DNA of 64,000 bases from the NCBI RefSeq assembly GCF_028283785.1, contig NZ_JAPWKB010000008.1:124001-188000 (forward strand), given 5' to 3'. The position numbers and the translations under genes were made by a program. This stretch comes from Paraburkholderia sp. (lineage in GTDB: Bacteria > Pseudomonadota > Gammaproteobacteria > Burkholderiales > Burkholderiaceae). Numbering within the stretch: position 1 is the first letter of the stretch; each line of letters opens with the position of its first letter. Shown here one piece after another: positions 37,245 through 46,359 of this stretch. Below the pieces are notes generated by a model that ran no database searches, had not been told where the DNA came from, and worked only from the letters and a program-made list of their open reading frames with translations.

Positions 37245-38270
37245 TCAATGCTTTGCAATTCGGGGGTCGAGCCATTGGTTGATGGCGTCGGTGGTCCAGT
37301 TGATCAGGACGACCAGAATCGAACTGCACAGCAAAATGCCGAGCAGCACGTTCAGGTCGCGGCGCACCAGTGCGTCGAATGCCAGTCGCCCGAGTCCGGG
37401 CCACGAGAACACCGTCTCCACGACAATCGCACCGCCGACGATCGAGCCGATCTGCATCCCCAGCATCGTCACGAAAGGAATCAGCGCATTGCGCAGGATA
37501 TGCACCCGGAACAGACGCGCGGGCCGAACGCCGCGCGCGACAGCGGTGCGAATGAAGTCTTGCCCGCGAACCTCGATGACGCTTGCGCGGATCAGACGGA
37601 TGTATGCCGCAAGATAGAACAGCGACAGCGTCACGGCGGGCAGCACCAGATGACGCAATACATCGGCGGCCCGCGCGAAACCCGTCAATCCCGACGAGAC
37701 GGTTTGCATCCCGCCGACCGGCAACCAGTCGAGCCAGACCGAGAAGACCACCACCAGCATCAAGCCGACCCAGAACAGCGGTGTAGCGAAGCAGATTAGC
37801 GACAGCGTCGACACCAGCACGTCCACGATGCGCCCGGCTTTCCATCCTGCCAGCGAGCCGAGTACGAGCCCGAACACCGCCGCGATCAGCACGGCGGCGC
37901 CCATCAGCAGCAACGTCGCGGGAAGCCGCGTCCAGATCAGATGCGAGACGGACATGCCCTCGCGAAACGAATACCCGAGGTCGAAACGCGCCAGGTGTTC
38001 GAGATACCTGACGAACTGATACCACAGCGGCTGGTCCAGTCCGAACTGCTGACGCAACGCCGCGATGTACTGTGGTGACGCGGAGCCCGACTCGCCGGCG
38101 ATGACCTGCACGGCGTCGCCGGGTGCGAGCCGCAGCAGAAAGAAGTTGACGACGGCGATGCCCAGCACGATGCCGAGCAGTTGCCCGAGCTTGCGGAGAG
38201 CCGCGACGGCGGCGCCTCTCCCCGAGGTGCGCGGCGGCGCGAGGCCGCCAGCCGAAGCGGTGTCACTCAT
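37245..38270 (-). CDS. ABC permease, DppB type (second importer)
   Basis: This 341-residue permease shows FFLLRLAPGDAVQVIAGESG, LRQQFGLDQP and VVETVFSWPGLGRL, the hallmarks of DppB. The start at 38270 overlaps the upstream binding-protein stop by eight bases and is preferred to in-frame codons further inside that gene. Confidence 0.92.
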   Translation of the reverse strand: MSDTASAGGLAPPRTSGRGAAVAALRKLGQLLGIVLGIAVVNFFLLRLAPGDAVQVIAGESGSASPQYIAALRQQFGLDQPLWYQFVRYLEHLARFDLGYSFREGMSVSHLIWTRLPATLLLMGAAVLIAAVFGLVLGSLAGWKAGRIVDVLVSTLSLICFATPLFWVGLMLVVVFSVWLDWLPVGGMQTVSSGLTGFARAADVLRHLVLPAVTLSLFYLAAYIRLIRASVIEVRGQDFIRTAVARGVRPARLFRVHILRNALIPFVTMLGMQIGSIVGGAIVVETVFSWPGLGRLAFDALVRRDLNVLLGILLCSSILVVLINWTTDAINQWLDPRIAKH

Positions 38271-39885
38271 GTTTCGACGGGTCCGTGTACCACGCGTTCT
38301 TGAACGACCCATACACCTGATCGACACCGCTGACCGTGTCGTGAAGATCGGATGACTCGAGCGTGAAGAAGTGCAGTTCAGTGAGCGGCAGCGACGGCAG
38401 ATCCGTCTGCACGATGCGCTGGAACTCCTTGAACAGACGCACGCGCTCGGCCTGGTCGCCGGAACTCTGCGCGTCGCGAATCAGTTGGTCCACCTTCGGA
38501 TTGCGATAGCCCGAGCCGTTGGTGAACGGAATGTTCTTGCCGATACTGTCGGACTGGTAATCGCGCGTCACGCCGACCTGCGGATCCGAAAAGCCCGCAT
38601 ACCATTGAATCGTCACGTCGAAATCGCGGTCGCCATAGATGCGATGCGTGTAGGTCGGCGTGTCCTGATTGCGGATATCGGCGGCGATGCCGATCTTGCG
38701 GAATGCCTGCTTGATGAACTCCGCACTGCGCAGGAATTCGTCGCCGTACGGCAGATAGTCGATCGTCAGCTTGAAGCGGATGCCGTCGGGTCCGGCCTTG
38801 TAACCGGCCGCATCGAGCAGGGCATTGGCCTTCGCCACGTCGTACGGATACTTCGGCACGTTCGGTTCGAAGAACTGCGTGAGTGTCGATACGACCGGGC
38901 TGACAGCCGGTTTGCCGAAGCCGTACCACACCACGCGGTTATACGCGTCGCGATCGATCGCGCGATACAGCGCCTCGCGCACCCGCACGTCCTTCACGAA
39001 AGGCCGGTCCACATTGATATCGAGGAACAGCCACGGCGATAGCCATTCATAACCCTTCGTTTCGATGCGCAAGGTCGGCAACTTCGCGAGCCGTTGCGCA
39101 TCGCGCGCGGGAACGGGGCTCAGCGGCGCATATTGCACCTCGCCTTTTTCGAGCGCGGCGGTACGCGCGCCACCATCGGGGATCACGCGGTAGATCACCT
39201 TGTCGAGATACGGCTTGCCGGCGTCCCAGTAGTTCGGGTTGCGCTCCAGCAGAATGTAGTCGCCTTTCACCCACTTTTTGAATACGAAGGGACCGGTGCC
39301 GACGGGCTTGTTGTTATACGGATTGTTCAGAATATCCGTGCCTTCGTACAAGTGCTTCGGCAACACCTGCGCACCATTGCTGTTCAGCGAACTCAAAACC
39401 GCCAGCGACGGCTTGCTGAAATGAATGATCACCGTATAGTCATCCGGCGTATCGACGCGATCCACGTTGGCGAACAGCGCCTGATTGCGCGGATGGTATT
39501 TTTTCCAGACGTTTTCCAGCGTCCATTTCACATCCGCCGATGTAAACGGTGCACCGTCATGCCATTTGACGCCGTGACGCAGGTTCAGCGTCAGCGTCTT
39601 GCTGTCCCCGGAGAGTCCCCATTTCACTGCGAGGCCGGGCTTCAGATGAAAGTCCTTGTCGTATTCGATCAGGCCGTCGAACACGTTCGTGCTGAAAATC
39701 CCGGTCGGCGACGACGTGCTCAACGCAGCGGTGAGAATGACGGGCTCGGGTTGCGCAATGACGGTCAGTGTGCCGCCGTGTTTCGGCGTCTGGGCGTAAG
39801 CGCTGCTCATCCCGACAATCAACGCTGCGCCTAGCACGCGGCGTGTTGCACGACTCCATCCCTGAATGCTGCTGCTGATCGACAC
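38263..39885 (-). CDS. ABC substrate-binding protein, family 5 (second importer)
   Basis: This 540-residue periplasmic binding protein heads the second importer. The GTG at 39885 is chosen because AAAGGGGAA lies six bases upstream; the result is a signal peptide (RRVLGAALIVGMSSAYAQ) of normal length. Landmarks are LRHGVKWHDGAPFTSADV and PVGTGPFVFKKW. It is less like the other three family-5 proteins here than they are like each other, suggesting a different ligand. Confidence 0.9.
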   Translation of the reverse strand: MSISSSIQGWSRATRRVLGAALIVGMSSAYAQTPKHGGTLTVIAQPEPVILTAALSTSSPTGIFSTNVFDGLIEYDKDFHLKPGLAVKWGLSGDSKTLTLNLRHGVKWHDGAPFTSADVKWTLENVWKKYHPRNQALFANVDRVDTPDDYTVIIHFSKPSLAVLSSLNSNGAQVLPKHLYEGTDILNNPYNNKPVGTGPFVFKKWVKGDYILLERNPNYWDAGKPYLDKVIYRVIPDGGARTAALEKGEVQYAPLSPVPARDAQRLAKLPTLRIETKGYEWLSPWLFLDINVDRPFVKDVRVREALYRAIDRDAYNRVVWYGFGKPAVSPVVSTLTQFFEPNVPKYPYDVAKANALLDAAGYKAGPDGIRFKLTIDYLPYGDEFLRSAEFIKQAFRKIGIAADIRNQDTPTYTHRIYGDRDFDVTIQWYAGFSDPQVGVTRDYQSDSIGKNIPFTNGSGYRNPKVDQLIRDAQSSGDQAERVRLFKEFQRIVQTDLPSLPLTELHFFTLESSDLHDTVSGVDQVYGSFKNAWYTDPSKHE

Positions 39886-40170
39886 GGTGTGTTCCCCTTT
39901 TGACGCTGTTGTTCGTATGGCGCTGATCGAGCCGCTCAAGTGAGCCGTCGACGATAGCAACGCGTCTGCCGGGCAGGAACCAATTAAATCTGCTGTGCAT
40001 ATTCGGGGCAGCGCGTCGGGATCGTGCAGACGCAGCGACGCGTAGATGCTTATCGGATTTTCTTCGTTGTCGCGAGAAACGCGTCACGGTATGGTCGTCG
40101 TCCGTTCGTCCCTGACGCGACCGGAGGATGCTGCGTCGGGTGCGACGAACCCATTGAACGGATCGAAACG

Positions 40171-40764
40171 ATGAGTCACGAAGACGAAACCCGCTTGCTG
40201 TCGGCGCTGGAACGGAAGAACGCGCATGCACGCGCATTCAGGCAGTTTTCGCGGACGCACTGGAGCGACGGCAAGCTCAGCAGCCGCGACAAACATATCG
40301 TGGCGGTGGCGGTCGGGCAGGTGACGCGTTGCGAGTACTGCATCGAACATCATGCGGAGATCGCGCGGCAGTTGGGCGCCACACTCGACGAACTGCTCGC
40401 GGCCGCCTATATCACGGCCGCAATCGAAACGATCGAAACCGGTGAGATCGCAGTGAGTCCTGCGCTGGATGTCGATGTAAAGGGTTCGGTGATCGGCGGA
40501 TCGTCAGTCGGGACATCCCGCGACGAATTCGTCGCAGCGATTCTGCAGAACGACACGTTGCCGCTCGAATTGCGTCTCGTCAGTAGCGCGACGGTGGCGT
40601 TCGCGCAACGTCGCGACGCGCTGCGGCGCACGTTTCATCAACTCGCGATCGATCACGGCGTGTCGCCGGATGCGCTCGACGAGGGTTACGCGATTGCGGC
40701 TGTCTTGCGCGCGGGTGCCGTCTACGCGCATACGCTTGCGATCGCGAAGGTATTCGATCGGTGA
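40171..40764 (+). CDS. Carboxymuconolactone decarboxylase/AhpD-like protein
   Basis: This 197-residue protein has two AhpD-like helical repeats. The first carries the thiol-disulfide motif CEYCIEHH (Cys54, Cys57 and a following His) used by AhpD-type peroxidase partners; the second lacks the cysteines. It may reduce peroxides made by the flavin enzymes nearby. It is divergent from the second importer and 49 bases upstream of the DszA-like gene, so it probably shares a transcript with it. Confidence 0.82.
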   Translation: MSHEDETRLLSALERKNAHARAFRQFSRTHWSDGKLSSRDKHIVAVAVGQVTRCEYCIEHHAEIARQLGATLDELLAAAYITAAIETIETGEIAVSPALDVDVKGSVIGGSSVGTSRDEFVAAILQNDTLPLELRLVSSATVAFAQRRDALRRTFHQLAIDHGVSPDALDEGYAIAAVLRAGAVYAHTLAIAKVFDR

Positions 40765-40813
40765 ACCGCACGGGGCGCGAACCCCAATCGTCAATTTCTC
40801 TTTGCGAGCGCTT

Positions 40814-42151
40814 ATGAGCACACGTAGCGGGCATTTGCGCCTCGGCGCGTTTCTTTATCCGTCCGGGCATCACATTGCCGCGTGGCGGCACCCGAAAGCG
40901 CAGGCGGACGCCGGTGTCAACTTCCGTCACTACGTGCAGCTTGCGCAGGCGGCGGAAGCGGCAAAGTTCGATCTCGTGTTTCTCGCCGACGGCGTCGGAA
41001 CACGTGGCGACGACGTCGAGTTCCTGAGTCGCACCGCGCATAGCTACGTCGCGCAGTTCGAGCCGATCACGTTGCTGTCGGCGCTGGCCGCCGTGACCGA
41101 ACGTATCGGTCTGGTCGGCACCGCCTCGACGAGCTTCAACGAGCCGTACCATATCGCGCGCAAATTCGCGTCGCTCGATCACATCAGCGGGGGGCGTGCG
41201 GGCTGGAATCTGGTCACGACGTCCAGCGAACACGAAGCCAGAAACTTCAATCGCGATCGACATTTCGAACACGCCGAGCGCTACGCACGCGCAACCGAAT
41301 TCGCCGACGTCACGGCCGGACTATGGGACAGCTGGGACGACGACGCCTTCGTCCGAGACAAGGCCGCAGGGCGGTTCTTCGATCCATCCAGGCGACATGT
41401 GCTGGATCACAAGGGCACGTTCTTTCAGGTCAGAGGGCCGCTGAACGTCGCACGCGCGCCGCAGGGGCATCCGGTGGTGATGCAGGCGGGATCGTCGCAG
41501 GCGGGCCGGGAACTGGCCGCAAAAACCGCCGAAGTGATCTTCACCGCGCAGCAGACCTTGCAGGAGGCGATCGATTTTTACGCGGACGTGAAAGGGCGTC
41601 TGCACGCTTATGGCCGCGAGCCGGATGACCTGAAGATCATGCCGGGCGTATTGCCGATCGTCGGGCAGACCGAAAGCGAGGCGCGAGAGAAGTTCGAAGA
41701 ACTGCAGTCGCTGGTCGATCCGAAGGTCGGACTCGCGTTGGTGTCGGGACTGACGGGGGGCTTCGACCTGTCGTCGTATCCGCTCGACGGTCCCATCCCG
41801 CCATTGCCCGAGACGAATGCGAGCAAGAGTCGTCAGTCGCTGACGCTCGACCTTGCGCGCCGCGAGAACCTGACGATCCGCGAGCTTTATCTGCGCGTCG
41901 CGGGCGCACGTGGACACTGGCAACTCGTGGGCTCGCCGGAGCAGATCGTCGATCAACTGGAAGAGCGTTTCGTGAATTACGGCGCCGACGGTTTCAACGT
42001 GATGCCACCGTTGTTGCCGGATGGACTCACCGATTTCGTCGAACTGGTGTTGCCTGAACTGCGGCGGCGCGGATTGTTCCGCGACGAATACGAAGGGCGC
42101 ACGTTGCGCGAGAACCTGGGCTTGCGACGGCCACGCTCGCGCCGGACATGA
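40814..42151 (+). CDS. DszA-like flavin-dependent sulfone/thioether monooxygenase
   Basis: This 445-residue protein is closer to DszA than the one at 32976. It shares the LGAFLYPSGHHIAAWRHP start, the FDLVFLADGV strand, SGGRAGWNLVTT, HFEHAERYARATEF and VMQAGSSQAGRELAAKTAEV. DszA cleaves a sulfone to a sulfinate using FMNH2 and O2. A matching sulfinate desulfinase candidate is encoded at 29194, and DszC-like oxidases at 13236 and 31701. Exact substrate unknown; there is no DszD-like reductase in the window. Confidence 0.88.
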   Translation: MSTRSGHLRLGAFLYPSGHHIAAWRHPKAQADAGVNFRHYVQLAQAAEAAKFDLVFLADGVGTRGDDVEFLSRTAHSYVAQFEPITLLSALAAVTERIGLVGTASTSFNEPYHIARKFASLDHISGGRAGWNLVTTSSEHEARNFNRDRHFEHAERYARATEFADVTAGLWDSWDDDAFVRDKAAGRFFDPSRRHVLDHKGTFFQVRGPLNVARAPQGHPVVMQAGSSQAGRELAAKTAEVIFTAQQTLQEAIDFYADVKGRLHAYGREPDDLKIMPGVLPIVGQTESEAREKFEELQSLVDPKVGLALVSGLTGGFDLSSYPLDGPIPPLPETNASKSRQSLTLDLARRENLTIRELYLRVAGARGHWQLVGSPEQIVDQLEERFVNYGADGFNVMPPLLPDGLTDFVELVLPELRRRGLFRDEYEGRTLRENLGLRRPRSRRT

Positions 42152-42323
42152 AGCACGATATTCCCGGATTGGTCCGGACGCATTCCTGTTATCACGTTAC
42201 CGCATTAGCACCCGAGAATTCCTTTGTTCGCCGCACTCGACCCCGCTGCTAAAGTCAGCCGCCTGAGTGCCGGATGCTGAGGGCACATCACGACAACATA
42301 GATTCGATTCACGGGGATTCAAC

Positions 42324-43142
42324 ATGAAAACATGGACTCGCGGCGCTGCCGTGCTGGGGCTCTTGCTGACGATTTCGGGCGTCGCGCACGCTGACAGGCT
42401 GGACGATATCAGGAAGGCGGGCGTGTTGCGCGTCGCGACCTTCGACAGCAATCCGCCGTTCGGTTTCGTCGATCCGAAGACCAACCAGGTTGTCGGCCTC
42501 GATGTCGATTACGCACGTGCGGTCGCCGCGAAACTCGGCGTCAAGCTCGAGATCCAGCCGACCAATCCCGCTAACCGGATCGCGTTCCTGAAGTCGAACA
42601 AGGTCGATCTGGTGTTCGCGAATTTCACCATCACCGACGAACGCAAGAAGGAGATCGATTTCAGCACGCCGTATTTCGCCTCCGGTACGCAGTTCATCGC
42701 GAAGAAGGGCGTACTGACGTCGCCGCAGCAGCTTGCCGCTTTGCGCATCGGCGCGGACAAGGGAACGACCAACGAACAACAGGTCCACGCCCAGTTCCCG
42801 GCCGCCACCATCGTCGCTTACGACGACACGCCGTTCGCGTTCGCGGCGCTGCGCGCGGGCAACGTCCAGGCCATCACGCAGGACGGCCCGAAGCTGGTCG
42901 CATTGCTGGCCAATGCACCGGACAAGACGAAGTACGAAATCCCGCCGTTCACCATCTCGAACGATTACGAAGGCGTGGGTGTGCCGAAGGACGAACCGCG
43001 TCTGCTGGATGCGGTGAATCAGACGCTGGTCGGCCTCGAAGCGAGCGGCAACGCCACGAAGATCTATGACCAGTGGTTCGGTCCGAAGAGCCGCGCACCG
43101 TTGCCGCGTCTGTTCAAGATCGGCGACGCGCAAAAAAGCTAG
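42324..43142 (+). CDS. Amino-acid-type ABC substrate-binding protein
   Basis: This 272-residue protein begins with a Sec signal (MKTWTRGAAVLGLLL to AHA) and continues with the family-3 binding fold: LDDIRKAGVLRVATFDSNPPFGF, VGLDVDYARAVAAKLGVKLE and ANFTITDERKKEIDFSTPYF. Ligands in this family include glutamate, cystine and arginine. A GGGGA ribosome site precedes it. A strong hairpin separates it from its two permease genes. The ligand is unknown, but cystine or another sulfur amino acid would suit msrA next door. Confidence 0.9.
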   Translation: MKTWTRGAAVLGLLLTISGVAHADRLDDIRKAGVLRVATFDSNPPFGFVDPKTNQVVGLDVDYARAVAAKLGVKLEIQPTNPANRIAFLKSNKVDLVFANFTITDERKKEIDFSTPYFASGTQFIAKKGVLTSPQQLAALRIGADKGTTNEQQVHAQFPAATIVAYDDTPFAFAALRAGNVQAITQDGPKLVALLANAPDKTKYEIPPFTISNDYEGVGVPKDEPRLLDAVNQTLVGLEASGNATKIYDQWFGPKSRAPLPRLFKIGDAQKS

Positions 43143-43161
43143 GCGCGCTCGCGCTTGCTTC

Positions 43162-43200
43162 CCGGCCTGCCGTTTATCCGACGGCGGGCCGGTTTCGTTT
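43162..43200 (+). terminator. Terminator/attenuator between binding-protein and permease genes
   Basis: A 12-base stem (43162-43173 with 43181-43192, one G-U pair, 7-base loop) is followed by TTTCGTTT. It lies 20 bases after the binding-protein stop and fits an intrinsic terminator that keeps permease levels below those of the binding protein. Confidence 0.75.
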
Positions 43201-43222
43201 GGCTCGGCAAAATCGGTTTTGA

Positions 43223-43981
43223 ATGATGACAATGAATGGATGGCTCGAAGCCCGCTACACCGGTTGGATCTGGCATGGATTCGCGATGACGTTGGGGTTG
43301 TCGGCCAGTGTGATCGTCAGTGCGACGCTTTTGGGTTTTGTGCTGGCACTCGCGCGTAGCGCGAAGGTGTCCGCATTGCGTCGGGCGGCTGCGGCTTATG
43401 TGCTGGTCTTTCGCAATTCGCCGCTGCTGGTCCAGTTGCTGTTCTGGTATTTCGGGGCTGCGACCTTGATGCCCGACAGCGCGATGACCTGGCTCAATAC
43501 ACCGCATCGGCTCGCTGTCGGACCGATCGCATTGAGCTGGCCGAGCTTCGAGTGGGTCGCGGGCTGGATCGGTCTGACCTGCTATTCGACGACCTTTATC
43601 GGAGAGGAATTCCGGGCGGGACTGCGCGGCGTTCGCGCGGGCCAGCACCAGGCTGCGGCCGCGCTCGGCATGACCCGCCTCACCGCGTTCCGTTACGTGA
43701 TCCTGCCTCAGGCGATACGTGTCGCGATTCCGCCTTTGGCCGGGCAATACATGAATGTCGTCAAGAACTCTTCACTGACGATGGCGATCGGGCTTGCGGA
43801 GTTGTCGTATGCATCGCGTCAGGTCGAAACCGAGACACTGAAGACGTTCCAGTCTTTCGGGATGGCGACGGTGCTTTACATCGCGATCATCGCCGCGCTC
43901 GAAGTCGCCGTGGTGCTGTGGCAGCGGCACGGCAACAGCGCGTTGTCGGGTGCGCGTCATTCACGCGGAGGCCGCGCATGA
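43223..43981 (+). CDS. Amino-acid ABC permease 1
   Basis: This 252-residue permease of the HisM/GltJ type has membrane segments, VFRNSPLLVQLLFWYFG and the EAA loop GQHQAAAALGMTRLTAFRYVILPQAIR. It pairs with the next gene, overlapping it by ATGA. Several nearby ATG codons could serve as start; the first gives good alignment. Confidence 0.9.
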   Translation: MMTMNGWLEARYTGWIWHGFAMTLGLSASVIVSATLLGFVLALARSAKVSALRRAAAAYVLVFRNSPLLVQLLFWYFGAATLMPDSAMTWLNTPHRLAVGPIALSWPSFEWVAGWIGLTCYSTTFIGEEFRAGLRGVRAGQHQAAAALGMTRLTAFRYVILPQAIRVAIPPLAGQYMNVVKNSSLTMAIGLAELSYASRQVETETLKTFQSFGMATVLYIAIIAALEVAVVLWQRHGNSALSGARHSRGGRA

Positions 43982-44679
43982 GTCCGTCCGACTGGTTGCC
44001 GCTGCTCCGTTACCTGTTGGTCGGTGCCTTCCCGAATGGTCCGCTCGGCGGCGTCGCGCTCACGGTTGTCCTCGCGCTGAGCTCGGCGATCCTGTCGGCG
44101 CTTCTCGGGCTGGCGGGCGGCGTGTTGCTGGCGATGACCCGCGGTGCGGTGCATAGCCTGTTGCTGGGGGTGATCGGCTTTTTCCGGGCCATTCCGGTTT
44201 TGCTGCTGATCTTCTGGACCTTCTTCCTGATGCCGGTGCTGCTGCATATCGATGTGTCCGGTCTCGCGACGGTCGTTTGCGCGCTGGCGCTGATCGGCGG
44301 CGCGTATCTGTCGCATTCGGTGCAGGCGGGCATCGTTGCGGTCGGCGAGGGGCAATGGCAGGCGTCGCTGTCGCTGGGGATGACGCGTGCCCAGGCGTTG
44401 CGTCACGTGCTGTTACCCCAGGCGATCCGCATCATGACGCCGTCGTTCGTCAATCAATGGGTGTCGTTGATAAAGGACACGTCGCTGGCGTATATCGTCG
44501 GCGTTCCCGAGTTCACGTTTCTCGCGAATCAGGTGAACAGCCGGTTGATGGTCTATCCCGCGCAAATCTTTATCTTCGTCGGACTGGTCTATCTGATCTT
44601 GTGTTGCGCGTTCCAGTGGGCGGCGACCTGGCTGTTGACGGCCGTTTCCGGCCCGCGTCCCGATCCGTCAACGCCATAG
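43978..44679 (+). CDS. Amino-acid ABC permease 2
   Basis: This 233-residue permease carries FFRAIPVLLLIFWTFF and the EAA loop GQWQASLSLGMTRAQALRHVLLPQAIR of the HisQ/GltK type. It completes the membrane part of the amino-acid importer. The ATPase expected after it is missing; the next gene is msrA on the opposite strand, so the ATPase must be supplied from elsewhere. Confidence 0.9.
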   Translation: MSPSDWLPLLRYLLVGAFPNGPLGGVALTVVLALSSAILSALLGLAGGVLLAMTRGAVHSLLLGVIGFFRAIPVLLLIFWTFFLMPVLLHIDVSGLATVVCALALIGGAYLSHSVQAGIVAVGEGQWQASLSLGMTRAQALRHVLLPQAIRIMTPSFVNQWVSLIKDTSLAYIVGVPEFTFLANQVNSRLMVYPAQIFIFVGLVYLILCCAFQWAATWLLTAVSGPRPDPSTP

Positions 44680-44731
44680 CGACATGGGCGTGCCCGCGCC
44701 GTTCGACGAAGCTTTCGCCCGTCGCCCCGTC

Positions 44732-45247
44732 TTACGATTTCACTTCGCGGGCCGGCAATTTCCAGTCTGCGCGGACGAAGTGGCACGTGTATCCGTTGGG
44801 AATCCGCTCCAGATAGTCTTGATGTTCCGGTTCGGCTTCCCAGAAGGGGCCGGCCGGCGCAACCTCGGTGACGACCTTGCCCGGCCAGAGGCCAGATGCG
44901 TCGACGTCGGCGATGGTATCGAGCGCAACCTGCTTCTGCTCGTCGCTCAGATAGAAGATGGCTGACCGGTAGCTCGTTCCGACGTCGTTGCCCTGACGAT
45001 TGCTGGTCGAAGGGTCGTGAATCTGAAAGAAGAACGCCAGAATCTGGCGAAAGCTGATCCGGCTCGGATCGAACACGACTTCGATCGCCTCGGCGTGGGT
45101 GCCATGATTCCGGTAAGTCGCATTCGGCACTTCACCGCCGGTGTAACCGACGCGCGTCTCGAGCACGCCGTCATGGCGACGCAGCAGATCTTGCATACCC
45201 CAGAAGCATCCACCGGCAAGCAGGGCGGTTTCGGTTTGAGTTGTCAT
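44732..45247 (-). CDS. msrA: Peptide-methionine (S)-S-oxide reductase
   Basis: This 171-residue enzyme reduces methionine-S-sulfoxide in proteins or free amino acids. The active-site motif GCFWG (Cys14), the [20 protein letters not shown] segment and the Glu-rich core are intact. The start at 45247 is preferred to one six codons earlier because GGAG lies nine bases before it. The resolving cysteines are not obvious at the C-terminus, so a one-cysteine or external-thiol mechanism is possible. The gene ends convergently with the amino-acid permease genes. Confidence 0.94.
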   Translation of the reverse strand: MTTQTETALLAGGCFWGMQDLLRRHDGVLETRVGYTGGEVPNATYRNHGTHAEAIEVVFDPSRISFRQILAFFFQIHDPSTSNRQGNDVGTSYRSAIFYLSDEQKQVALDTIADVDASGLWPGKVVTEVAPAGPFWEAEPEHQDYLERIPNGYTCHFVRADWKLPAREVKS

Positions 45248-45355
45248 ACCAGGTTTCTCCGTCAAAGGCGTGCTTTCACGAACACGCCAGTCTTAAGTAA
45301 GTTCACATGCTAGCGAACCGCTAATACGAGTGCTACTGCGGACCGCTGCGTGCCG

Positions 45356-46288
45356 TTAGCCGCGGCCCTCACGGCGCCACGGCGCGGGATCGAACGCCTG
45401 TTTCGCGGCGTCGAGAAACACCCGCTGGCGACTCGATACGCCGTGGCGCGTCGGCAGTAGCGCCATCACGGGCGCCGGCTCCAGCCGCCATGCCGGCAGC
45501 ACGCGCACCAATTTTCCCGACGCGATCAGCCGCGCCGCATCCCATTCCGAACGCTCGATGATCCCCAGGCCGTCGAGCGCCCAGTCGCTGATGACGGTGC
45601 CGTCGTTCGACGACAGCGCGCCCGACATCCGGATCGTGACAGCTCTGGCGGCGGTTTGTCCTTCGGTTTCGGCCTGCATGAAGCGCAAGCGTGTCACGTC
45701 TTCGTCGTTCTCGCGCAAACAGAGGCATTCGTATTGCGCGAGCTCGGACGGATGTGCCAGCTTGCGCAGGCGTCGCGCGAAGGCAGGGCTGGCGCACAGG
45801 TAGCGCTCATTCGGCGCAAGGTAGTGACCAACCCACGACGACGCCTTGATATTACCAATGGATACGACGACGTCGGCGCCCGCCGCCGCCGTGAGCGGAC
45901 TGTCCGACAGCGCGAGCGAGATCGTGAGCTTCGGATGCGCGCGATGCAGGTCACGCACCAGCGGCGCGATGTGCGCCCGTCCAAAGCCGAATGGCGCGAC
46001 GATCCGCAGATTCCCCGTCGCGCTGCCCATTTCTCCGGAGACGCGAGACGGAATGGCTTCGATTCTTTCAAGCAGTTCGTTGGCTTCCTGGTGCAGCCGC
46101 TGGCCTTCATCCGTCAGTGAGATACCGCGCGCCTCGCGCACCGCAAGGCGCACCCCTAAACGCTCTTCGAGCCGCTGTAGCCGGACCGTGACGGCGGGCG
46201 GTGTCAGATTCAGAAGTCTCGCCGCTGCGGCCAACGAGCGCGACACGCCGAGTGCACGGAACAGACGCATGTCGTCCAGTTCGATCAT
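45356..46288 (-). CDS. LysR-family regulator
   Basis: This 310-residue LysR protein starts at the ATG at 46288 (AAAGG upstream). It has the helix-turn-helix LDDMRLFRALGVSRSLAAAA / TPPAVTVRLQRLEERLG and an effector domain. It is divergent, with 71 bases between starts, from the aldehyde dehydrogenase gene it probably controls. Effector unknown. Confidence 0.9.
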   Translation of the reverse strand: MIELDDMRLFRALGVSRSLAAAARLLNLTPPAVTVRLQRLEERLGVRLAVREARGISLTDEGQRLHQEANELLERIEAIPSRVSGEMGSATGNLRIVAPFGFGRAHIAPLVRDLHRAHPKLTISLALSDSPLTAAAGADVVVSIGNIKASSWVGHYLAPNERYLCASPAFARRLRKLAHPSELAQYECLCLRENDEDVTRLRFMQAETEGQTAARAVTIRMSGALSSNDGTVISDWALDGLGIIERSEWDAARLIASGKLVRVLPAWRLEPAPVMALLPTRHGVSSRQRVFLDAAKQAFDPAPWRREGRG

Positions 46289-46359
46289 TAACCAGCCTTT
46301 AACGATGGATTTAGACCATATTAAACACGACAAACTTCTGGCTTTCTATAGTGAATCGC

